Of a stretch of 64,000 bases of DNA, positions 29,601 through 41,600 are shown in pieces. The first letter of the stretch is position 1, and every line of letters begins with the position of its first letter. The notes under the pieces are model-generated. The model saw nothing but the letters and a program-made list of their open reading frames with translations, ran no database searches and was not told the DNA's origin. The DNA comes from Nipponacmea schrenckii (Eukaryota > Mollusca > Gastropoda > Lottiidae), in the NCBI GenBank assembly GCA_030562195.1, contig JAUJPP010000012.1, positions 14,694,001 through 14,758,000 of the forward strand. Direction: 5' to 3'. Both the position numbers and the translations under genes were made by a program.

Positions 29601-32600
29601 TCAAACTAGGTAGTCAGTTATAGTAGTTTTTCGATGTATTAGTTCGAATTGGATGATTATGTGTCGTTAGTTATGTACAATGACGAACCGTTCTTCTAAT
29701 ATACCAGAGTACATGCTGTTGGTCTTGAGATTTTAGTCACCCGCCCTCTTCAACCAATACTAGAATCCAACGACCAACATGTTTTATTCGACGATCAAAT
29801 GTTATTCCTCAAGCTAACAGAGGTTCAGTCCGTGACATAAACAAGAACGTAATTTAAAGGTTAAGCTATAATTAGCAATGCAATGAATTGTTATTTGTAT
29901 GCAAATATTCAGAGGATGGCGGGTATTTCTAAGCGATCGAAATTTGGAATACCGTGGGAGGCTGCACTGAATCAAGCAAGAGTTAAAACTTATATTATAC
30001 GACATTACCAATTCACGGTATCAAACACTAAATCTCTAAATCAGACAGGAGAATCAAGCTGACCAGAACTATTCCGATATTTTACAATTTAACGGGATAT
30101 CAAGTGCTTGTTCACATGGCTAATCTTTGTAATCAATGACATCGATTGGATCGTTATCGGCCGACTAAAACACTTCACTTTTTAACCTGAAGTTCCTGAT
30201 AAGCGCTGGTCAATTTTATCTGATATTCGACTTGTCGACCAAATGTTATTGATCAACGACAAAACATATACCCAATCTAAATAGATATGCCCGTTGGCTG
30301 AAATGAGTTCCACCGTCATACGCTTCTCGAGGATCCAGAATTCGATTCCGGCATAGGTCTGGGCATACCTTCTAATCTTTAGGTCTCCCACTGATGAAAG
30401 TTTCCCATTGGTAATAAAAATATGGTATAGTCGTTGAAAAACTAACTCCATTTCATATCTTATTTGCAACTCAATAGTTTTTTGTCTTCAAATCGTCCAC
30501 GTTTAAAAAAGGGTGGACATCATTATAGTTAAAATTTAATAGAAAATTTAATCCCAAAACAACCACTGTGTGAATTGTTTTGAAAGATAAATCCTCACGT
30601 TTTTTGTTTGTTTTTTTTTTTAATTTCTTTTAAAATTATGTGAAAGGACTACCAGCTTACGTTAAGCGGCTTTACCAACCGCATTGAGCATTAATGTTCC
30701 AGCATGAAATGTGTTTCAGAGAATTTTCCTATATCTAACAAATTTTTAAACATGAAATATTTTTTTATGTGTTGAGTTTAGCTTAGTTTAGTTTAGTTAG
30801 ATGTTATTCTGGTTCAAGAACTATACGTCCTACATGCTTTGAAAGGTGCCTAAAGTGGCTACTCTCTAGAGAGGAAGTCCAAATGAAATATACCATTTTT
30901 ATACGCCCACATGAAATGGGGGGCGTATATTGTCGATACCCACGTCCGTCGGTCCGTCCGTCCGTCCACAATTGCTCGTGAACACTATACAAGGTACAAT
31001 TCTTGACGGATTTAGATGAAACTTGATATGAGTGTTTATGATCACACAAGTATGAACCCTATTGAAAATCAGCGAAATCGGAAAAAATTTAGTATGAGTT
31101 TTTGCCCTTGTTCTTGAATGGCTCGTTAACACTCTACAATGTGCAATTCTTGACTGATTTTGATGAAACTTGGTGTGAGAGTATGTTATTACTCAAGGAT
31201 AGAACCTATTGAAAATCAGCGAAATCGAAAAACATTTAGTATGAGTTATTGCCCTTGTGATGAAACTTGGCTTCAATCTCTGTTATCACCCAAGGATGAA
31301 GCCTATTGAAAACCAGTTAGATAAAAAAAAAAAATAATAATAATATCAGTTATTGCCCTTGTTTTTGAAAACGCGTTCAATTTTTGGCTTGAAAACACTC
31401 TTGAGAGAACAATTCTTTATGGATTTTGATCAAACTTGGCTTGAGTTTTTGTTATCAGCCAAGGATGAAGCCTATTGAAAACCAGTTAAATTAAAAAAAA
31501 AAAAATAATAATATCAGTTATTGCCCTTGTTTTTTAAAAACGCGTTCAATTTTTGGCTTGTAAACACTCTACAAAGCACAGTTATTGACCGATGATGACA
31601 AAACTTGCTTAAAAATTGTTTAATTTCACCCAAAGATGAACCCTTTTGAAAATAGAAAATATCGAAATATATTTAATATGAATTATTGCCCTTGCTTTAG
31701 AAAATGTGTTCGTTTTTTTTACAATTCACAATTCATGAGCGATTTTGACGTAACTTGGCATGAGTATTTGTTATCACCTAATAATGAACCCTATTGAACC
31801 CTTGTTTTTGAAAACAGGTCAACATTTTTAGCTTGTAAACCCTCTAGAAGGCACAATGATTCACAGATTTTGACAAGATTTGCTGAAATTGTTAATTATC
31901 ACTCAAGGATGAACCCTATTTAAAATCAGATAAATCTTAAAATATTTAATATCAGTTATTGCTCTGTTTTTGAAAGAAGCATGGAAATTTAGCTCGTAGA
32001 CACTTTACAAGGCACAATGCTTTACAGATTTTGACAGAACTTGCTAAATTTTTAATTATCATTCAAGGATGAACCCTATTGGAAAGAAATATCACAAAAT
32101 ATTTATTATGAATTATTGCCCGTGTTCTTAACCCTTTTATGCCCAGACCTGGGATATGACTGCAAACACTAATTAAATACGACTTTAGGGTCTAAAAAGT
32201 AGCAAGTAAGGATTGATTTTGAAAGGACATCTTTTGCGTAATATTTACAGGATAAAATGTTAAGTGCACCTAAAAGGGTGCACGGGGCACAACTGGCACA
32301 TGTGTTTTTTGCCATATTTATTATGGTATTGATGTAATATCGTTGTTCTTATTTGTATATAGGTTACAATCAAAATTTTAAATCATGGGAAAGAATTATG
32401 GAAAGGGGTTGGGGTTGAAAAAACAAAATATGTAATGTTCATAACTTTAATTGTCATGATATACAATCATTGAAACATGTGATTTTTGGACTAATCTGAC
32501 TTAGTATGAAAGCTGATAAAACAATGCATATGGAGAGCTACATTGAAACACTTGACACAGGACTTCTTAGTGTTTTTCTTACAGACCACACATCTGCGTT

Positions 32601-35600
32601 GTGTAGGAAGATCACCATGACGATGCCCAGTTGTACTATAGCGGACCTCCGGTGAAACTTTAGAATCGATTGATGAGTGACACTTTACTCTGGGAGGGAT
32701 TTCATTAGCTGTAGCGTATGCAGCTCTATAAACGCTAACAATATCTCTCCTGAATCCTAACAGATCAAGTGGTCGTTCTTTATGCGATGGGGTGTACCTG
32801 TAAAGTAACCAAGCATTCTGAATCATTAAATCAACAATGTACGCAAAGAAATGCCACCACCATTTTCGACATCGGATACCAATTCTGTATTGTGCAATGT
32901 TTTGGTCTGCTCGGTCGACGCCTCCCATAGTAGAGTTATACTGCTTGATGAGATATGGTTGATCTATAGAAATAACCTTGGATTCAGCCCTTGACCATCT
33001 GTTCACCTTGTTGATAGGGTTTATACCAAATCTGTTCGACACAACTGATACAGCACTGTTATCATGCCATGAGGTCAAGATGATCCCACTGCTACGATCC
33101 ATTCGAAAATCATATGATTCTCGTTTCATCTTGACCAGCTCTTTTGAAGAACTGACAGGGCATCTTTGAAGGCGATTTTGGCGAATAGTACCAGTTGCAC
33201 CCACATTTTGGCTACTTAATTGTTCTAGAAGATGGAGAGATGTGAAATAGTTATCTGTGGTAACATGGAATGGAAGATCTGGAAGTGGTTCTAAAAGTTT
33301 TGTGACAACGCTTCCTCCTAGGCCTAGATCCTTGTCGTAACTCTCAGCTTTTCCTCCATAAGGATTCAGTTGAATGGTGTATCCAAGAGGTGTAGCAAGT
33401 AACCAAACCTTATATCCAAATCGGACTGGCTTCCCTTTGATGAATTGCTTTGCGGAGTGACGGCCATAGTATGGAATCATGGATTCATCTACGCAGAGGA
33501 ATTCTTCCATAGGGTTGTACTTCAAACACCTTTTATTCATCATGTCGAAGATTGGTCGTATTTTACCCAGACGATCATCTTTCGGAAGTGACGTATTATC
33601 AGCCAAATGAAGGTAACGCAGAATATCTTCAAAACGATTGCGGCGCATGGCTTCACTAACAGCTAAGTTGTGACAATCATCATGTTGCTCCCAATACATT
33701 CTTCGCCTTGGAACTGTTAAATAACCAGATAACATCAATATCATCATAAAGATTCTAATTTCTGAGTTTGTGACAGAAAAATCATGTTTGCCATGATCTC
33801 GAGATGCATACAGATTGGTCTGCTGGCTTATAAAGTCTAAAACTTCACCATCAAAAAACAAATTAAAAAGAGTTGTTGGTGTGCTATGCTCCTTCAAAAA
33901 AATTGGCCTTTCTTGGCTCCAATTATGTTTCTTTTCTTCAGTTTTCAAATCCTTTTTGATCCAATTCCTATCTTCAATCTGTCGCTTTGCTATCTTACGT
34001 TTGGGCTCTCCAGAATTTTCACCAGAATAGGTCTCGTCATCAATCAGGTCATATTCATCGATTTCGTCATTGCCACCACTAAAGCCTGCATCATTTATAT
34101 CGTCCCTACTATCTAAATCATCACCAATTCTGCGTTTCTGTCCATCGACAAAATGAATAGTAGCAGATGCTTCACTTCTGAGCTGGGAGGCTGGCAAGTT
34201 ATCAACATTTGTTGTTTCCTCGTCACCACTGTCCTCATCAGAGTTTTGGCCATCTCCTGGGGGAAGCATAAAGACCTCTGCATTCTGCACACCACCATCT
34301 TCCAGAATGTTGATAACATCATTTACAGTGAGCCTGAAAGTAGTCAATACCTTTATTGTTTATAAAACTTGGATTATCAATAGGCCTATCTAATATTTTG
34401 ATAAATGCCCAGCCCCCCGCCCCCCGGTATCCAAACTTGAAACAAAGATACACCCAAAGACACACCCAAAAGCCCATTTTTTGCTAAATGAAAGTAATTT
34501 GATCTTAACAAAAAGATAAATTCATGAAGGTTTGATTAAATCGTTGGAACTGGTAATATTGAGTAACATCAAACCAGGGGGTCACTTGTGTCCCGTGCAC
34601 CTTAAAAGGTGCAACAGACAATCTCACTCTAAACTATACCAATTTTTCATTGAAAAGTTTACTCTTGATTTAAGACATTCAAAAGATAGACATACAATCA
34701 ATGAATAGTCATGTTTGAATGTTTTATAAATAATATTAAATTTTACCATACCTTTTCCTGGACATATTTGAAGTTTCCTTTTTTTTTGTCAACAAAAATG
34801 GAGGCCAATCTGCTGCAGTGTGAGGGGAGATAACTCCCCGATCCTTCATAATATAATATGTGTAATTATCCAGTCTTAAATTTATACCTACTTCTTCATG
34901 AACAGCTGAATGTTTTAGAAGATGGACCTTAATTTGTAATGTGCACCTTAAAGGGTGCACTGGGTATAAACGGGTTAAAAACGCGTTTGGTTTTTGGCTT
35001 GTTTTTCCAAGGCACAATTCCTTACGGATTTTGATGAATTTGTTGAAATTGTTTATCACCCAAGAGTAAATCCTTTTGACAATCAAAAATACAGAAAATC
35101 TATAATGAGCTATTGCCTTGTTATTAGGTATAATTCTTGACTGATTTTAAGGAAACTTAGTAATATTGTACATTTATCACCTTAGAAAAGAAGTATATGT
35201 ATATTTTATTTTTTATTAAAAAATCAATGCTGCCAGTGGGCGTATATTACCTCGCCTGGCAAGCTATCTTCATGATTCATGTAGCCCCAAAATTTCATAT
35301 CAGCAAACATTGAGTGAGATATATATCCAGTGTTGTTTGTCCCCCTCAATGTTGCAGGTCGGAGAGCTGGCATGTAAAAAGCATTTTGTCCTTCAGATCG
35401 AAACATCGTTAACCCTTTCAGACCCAATGTATCATATATGATACCCAATAATTATCAACTAAAAATTAATGAATATGCCGGAATTTCTCTTTAAATTATT
35501 ACTTAATTCAATTAAAAATAATTTTTAGCAAAAAAAATGAAATTATATTGTTTTCAAATTCATGGGGTCAACTGGTTTAGAGCAAAACAGAAATTTAATT

Positions 35601-38600
35601 TTCAAGGGTTTTAAAGCCTTATTAAACGTGTCAATATAATAATATTACATCAGAAAAAAATATTCCCTAGTTAATATATACTTGATTTTTCATGTACAGT
35701 TATACATATGTCATACAAATTATCATGGCATTCATAACACCCTAAAATATGAGTGTATCATATATGATACAATGGGACTTAACTCTAGAGAAATATCAAA
35801 GCTTGGCTAAACCACATGACACGGCAGCCATTGCCTTGAATGTAATTTTCTGTTACCTTTTATACAAAATGGCAAGTTTACCGCCATCAAAGTTTTATAA
35901 AAGTATGGATGCTGATATGAGCACCATTCGTGCCGATTAATAGGCCAAACAGGGTTCGTCGAGAATTAGTAGTTTTGCCTGATGCTGACATCTCTGATGT
36001 TGACAATGATTCTGATGAAAATTACGTCGGTGAATCGTCTTCTGAAAGTGTTTCAGATTCCTCAACATCAGAACCTTCTAATGGAGCCAGCTGCGATCCA
36101 GTTCCTGCTACAAACAACCAAAAACACATTTTTAGATTGAGAACGTCCAGTCAGCCAAATATAAATCTTACATATTCCGATGGGGACAACACCTATCCTG
36201 AAGTATCTCAAGACTGCATTTAGTACTTTTGGGATGATGAACTGTTTGAACATGTTCTGGAACAAACTTTGCTTTATTCTGCTCAAGAAGGGTCATCGTT
36301 TGTGACAACAAGAAATGAGATCGAGACATACATTGGTATCTTAATCCGAATGTGTCTTACTGGATTACCAAGATATAGAATGTATTGGGCTGATGATTTT
36401 CGTCCTCCTGCTGTTTCAGAACACACGAGAAGGAACAGGTTTACAGAGATGAACAAATTTCTGCACCTTGCTGATAACATGACAATTATAACAGATAGAA
36501 ATGATCCCAATTATGATCGGATGTCAAAAGTTCGCCCATTCCTCCAAATATTACGCAATGCTTGCCTAAAGGTCTCGCCAACGCAAAGACAAAGCATTGA
36601 CGAACAAATGATCCCATTCAAAGGGAGAAGTGTCCTGAGACAGTATCTTCCAAATAAACCAAAGAAATTGGGATTCAAGGTCTTTTCAAGAAATAGTGAA
36701 GATGGATTTACTCATGATTTTCTAATTTACGATGGAAAACCTGCAGCTGTGACTTCGTCTTATGGATATCAACCTGGTGATATTGTTATCAAATTATGTG
36801 AGACGTTACCAAAGAAGGCCAACCATATCGTTTACTTTGATAACTATTTCAACTTCCTTGAATTACAATTGACACTTAAATCAGATGGTATTTGGTCTGT
36901 TGGGACAATCAGAGCAAACCGTTTGCGTGGCTGTAATTTGAAAACTGAGAAAGATCTAAGAAAGGAGGGCCGGGAATCTTCAGACTCGAGAGTTGACGCA
37001 AATTCTGGCCTTGCAGTAGTTCGCTGGTTTGATAATAAAGTAGTTCAATTATCTTCTTCACATGTTTCAATTAAACCTCTAAGAGATGTCAGAAGGTAGA
37101 CCGAACTAAGAAGGAATAAATAACTATAAAATGTCCAGCTATAGTCCAGGATACCAACCAATATATGGGAGCTGTAGATCTTTTTGACATGTTGATGGCC
37201 ATCTACAGGATTGATCATAAAAGTACAAAATGGTATCGGCGAATATTCTTCTGGTCTTTGAGCCTTGGATTGATTAATGGATGGTTGTATTATAGACGTC
37301 ATTGCGAATACTTAGATATCCCAAAGCGCTTACAACAAGATCTGCTCCAATTTGCATCAATGTGTCTAGATCTTTGATTTCGGCTGATAAACCATTGGTT
37401 GTTCAAAAGAAGCGTGGGCGCCCATCCAGTTTAAGTGAAGAAGATCCCGTTTGCACTGTACGGAAACGTCAACAACTTGAATATAAGGTTGCAACAGATG
37501 TACGCTTTGATCAACTGGGTCATTTTCCGGAGATGGTAAATGTCTCAGCGCGACAGAGATGCAGGAAATGCAAGGCATTTAGCCAAATAAAGTGCTTGAA
37601 GTGGAAGGTTTCGCTATGTCTAAGACCAAACAGGAATTGTTTTCTGGATTTTCACACATAAAGTATTTGTATTGAAGAACCAATAAAAACTGTGTCATTA
37701 ATAATAATCTTTGTTTACAAATTTAATTACAGGACTGGCACATGCACCTGATAAACTGGCAATCTTAAAAATCTGTCATTTGTGTGTGGGAGAGCAACAG
37801 AGGACAATCCCGGGAGTTATATCTTGCAAATGTGCCCAACATATCCTCTGTAACTTCAGACATGTGATATTTTATTAGCATACCTTGAGGTCCGGTGTAT
37901 CATTATGATACATATTGAAAATTACAAGAAAAAATTTTTGACACAAATTTTGGTTTGAACTTGGTATATTAGTATATTTTTAATAAAAAATAGACACAGA
38001 TATTTTTTATCTTCATTTTAAAAAGTCTGGGTCATAACTGAATTTCCTATAGCAAATTATGTCTTTTTATTGGTCCAGTCAGGTTCAAAATGGGAGTACC
38101 ATTTTTTGAATATACTCTACTTGCTACTTGAGTTGTGGCAGATGTGATGTACAGTACCAACACGAGATATAGTCAAACTTATAATAAACTGATAATGCGA
38201 CGGTGAAACTGTTTCAAAATGGTCGATGCAAGGACTATTGAAGTAATGATCTAGTATTTTCTTCTTTGCCATGTGTGCAGTTTAGTAAGTTGGAAATAGA
38301 AGATACTTATGCCGTTGTCGTAGCAAAATATCTACCACTGTATCAGTTGACTTTATTAACTAATGTAGGTCCTGAAAGATTAATATTTCATTTCACTAAA
38401 TGAAAAACTCCTCGTAGTTTGATATTTAACGTTTTTGTACGTGAACTTTAAGGACATTCAAAAAGGGAAAGTTTTTTCATAAATGTTTTCATAATCACAC
38501 TACAATGAGTTTACCACTTTGTGCAGTATTAAGGTGGAAGTATTTTTATACGGATTACACGGGTTTCAAAAGGATAACTAAGGCAAATCATTCATAAAAA

Positions 38601-41600
38601 AACATGCTGCCGGAGATTAAAATAAAAAAAACTTTCAACAGAACGAAAGATTTGAAATAGATTGCTTCATTTTATATCATTTGATAAACTTGCTGTCCCT
38701 CGAGAAGTCACAGCAACCGGTGTGCAGTCATATGTGAGAATATTAGTCGCCAGTGTTTAGAGAAATGGAAATCTTTGATTGTTTTTGTCATGTTATAATG
38801 TATTGTGTAATGAATGCATTGCTTTTCTAATTGAAGATGTCAACTTGTGTTTTAAATCTGAAACAGAAAATTAAGTTTGGTTCTCTTCCATAAGAAAGTC
38901 ACGAGAGCTGAGCGATTTCCTTGCAAGACTGGTGATTTGACATTGTCAAGACGATACAAGTTTGTTGGTTAGTTGGTACTGTAGGTGCGTCACATAAGCG
39001 AGATTAGATTTCTTGAACTATCAAGAAGATGGATCAGATTATAAGGACTCAGCGTATCTAGAGCTCTAAGAATGGTCAGCCCGGCCCGAGATATGGTTTG
39101 AAGTCAACACAGTACTTCAGTGAGTTAAAATCTAGCTTAGCTGGCGTTCTGGGTAGCTCAACCTGGTTTGACTGTCAAAAAGATGTTGTTTGGTGGCAAT
39201 GCATGAGCTCAGCAAGTTTAGTGTTTAGTAGAGACTGACATTGTAAAGGATCTTATATTTCTAGTGACTGGTAACCAGAACATCTAGTTATACTGATGAC
39301 AATACCTACACATGACTGTCAACTTAAATAACTAGGTCGTTGTTTCCGTGATGGTTAGTAATTATCAGCATGGACTAATAATTCTTGTTAGTCCACTTAC
39401 AGTTCTAAAACTGGATGCCATGTAAGACTCTCCGTGTCTTCAAGAAGTTTTGTAGCTGAAGCGAATGACATGGCACTTTATAGGTTCTCAGGGTCTTTAA
39501 TATTTATTATGTAAGCGGCGATCCTGTTAAAATCTTGGATATATATTCGCTTTGACAAACCACGCATGTTTCTGCTTGTGTTTCAGAATTTTAATGAATC
39601 GCTGTCAATTACACCCAGTGTTGCGTGTTCCTTTACTTGAAGAAAGTGCCAAGTTTTGTCATTAACTTGTTATAAGTTAACGAAGTTATACATCAACTTC
39701 AAGAAGCATCCAAAAATTTCAAATCACTTCCAAATATGAATTATTTTTTGAGTGAGGCCTTTTAGACTCTACTATGAATTTTTGTTATGGCACTAGACTT
39801 GAGCCATCAACATTAACTATATTGTGATTAAATCAAAGGTTGAGATTCAACATGGACCCGATTGGAAAAAGGGAAGTTTGATGCCGCTAGCAAATAATCC
39901 TTCATTAGCCTATTATGTGCAGATGAGTTGGACGTTAAACTTGATTTTATACTAAATTGTGTTTATGATTGTATGCCAGTTTAAGAGTGTTTACTGTGTT
40001 ATGAACTTCATTTGGTTTTCAATTTTACCAAAACAGTCTGATCCTTATAAATTAATCCTAATTTGATTTATTTCCAATTCTACACTACATACTTTGAACT
40101 ATAAATCGTAAACTATCAATATGCAGGATTTTTCTTATCAACAACTGTTAAACAAAGTCTATTATGAATTCCATAATCGTAATCGAATTATCCCAGTCGT
40201 AGTAGAATGTAATGATTACACTCTGCAAGACAAATTTAGTTCATTTTAACTTTTTTTCAAAAGTTGTTTAAGTCGTGTATCCTTCTCTTTGAGAAGTGTC
40301 TGAAGTGTTTGCCATAAAATAAGAGCGATAATTACAAACACTGCAACCTTTTAAAATTCCTGGCTTACTGATTTAAAGTCGAAATATCTACAGTGAAGCC
40401 TAAACTGAACATAGCAGAGTAGGAAAGGAAACGCAAAGTACAAATAAACAGGTTTAGTCTGAAGCCAATATTAAATACAAATCTTAGCAGCATATCGAAA
40501 TAGAATATAGAACAACTATACCAATAACTCAATCGTATAACGTTGGTTAAAGGGTAAGGCTACAGCTTTCAACAATATAATAAATGCGTTCAGCTACAGC
40601 TGACAGCTATATGGCAAATTCGTCCCCAGATACAGCTGTCAGCAGTATGCTAAATTCGTTCAGCTACATCTGTCAACTAAATGATAAATTTGTCCAGTTA
40701 CAGCTGTTAACTTTATGATACATTCGTCCAGCAACAGCTGTCAGCTATATGGTAAATTCGTCCCCAGATACAGCTGTCAACAGTATGGTAAATTCGTTCA
40801 GCTACAGCTGTCAGCTTTATGGTAAATTCATTCAGCTACAGCTGTCAGCTTTATGGTAAATTCACCCCCAGATATAGCTGAAAGCAGTATGGTAAATTCT
40901 TTCTGGTAAATTCGTCCCCAGATACAGCTGTCAGCCATATGGTAAATTCGTTCAGGTAAATTCGTCCAGCTACTGCTGTCAGCTATATGGTATATTCGTT
41001 CAGCTGCAGCTGTCAGGTATATGGTAAATTCCTTCAACTACAGCTGTCAGTTATATGGTAAATTCGTTCAGCTACTGGAGTCAGCTCTATGGTAAATTCG
41101 TTCAGCTACAATTGTCAGCTACTATTTCTCAGTTTAAATACTTGACCTATATTACCCATTTGTTTTTTTTTCCTTGTTGAAATAGAGTGCTCAAAATTTT
41201 ATTGTTTTGTGAATTTGTTTAAAATAAAAATTATTTTATAATCTTAACTTAATATGTCTTTACTAAATAGCGTGACATACAACAAATATCGATGTTCACT
41301 AATGTCAGCCATATTTGAAAGGGACATAACTCCATATAATTCACTTGGAAATATGTATTTGAAAATGCGGATACAAATTAATGCGATCGCGGAAAGTTCG
41401 CATTTAACGCATTAATTTCTATCTCGCAATAATTTGTAGCCTTCAAGTATATGGTAAATTCGTTCAGCTACATCTGTCAGCTATATGATAGATTCTCACC
41501 TTTAAACTTTAACGAAAAAAAAACGATAAGGGGAGGGGAATAGAAAGTATTATTGTTCAGATAAACTAGGTGGAATAAAAAATACATGTAATCTAGAAAA

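Larger units (their letters stand above)
32132..34974 (-). mobile_element. Apparently complete piggyBac-like transposon
   Basis: A 2,843-bp element flanked by TTAA at 32128-32131 and 34975-34978. The ends CCCTTTTATGCCCAG (32132-32146) and, reversed, CCCGTTTATACCCAG (34960-34974) match at 13 of 15 positions. Inside, the palindromic block GTGCACC-TWAAA-GGTGCA occurs at 32264-32283, 34595-34613 and 34941-34960, a candidate transposase-binding repeat. A single transposase gene occupies most of the length. The interrupted host sequence can be matched to an empty site in copy A (TTAA at 11970-11973), confirming simple TTAA-targeted insertion. Confidence 0.93.
30895..35270. mobile_element. Helentron-like element, copy B, split by piggyBac
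   Basis: Left end TATACGCCCAC at 30900-30910, then (GTCC)n and core units of about 150 bp. Right end GTGGGCGTATA at 35236-35246 and the hairpin region CTCGCCTGGCAAG, in which one stem base differs from copies A and C. The core is interrupted at a TTAA by the piggyBac-like element 32132-34974. Without it the copy would be about 1.5 kb. Confidence 0.7.

Noticed and set aside
32978..34365. Plus-strand and alternative minus-strand open frames over the transposase
   Set aside because: Shadows of the transposase coding frame.
40828..41037. Open frame with repeated KEFTIYLTA-like segments
   Set aside because: Follows directly from the 34-bp minisatellite; no start context or homology.
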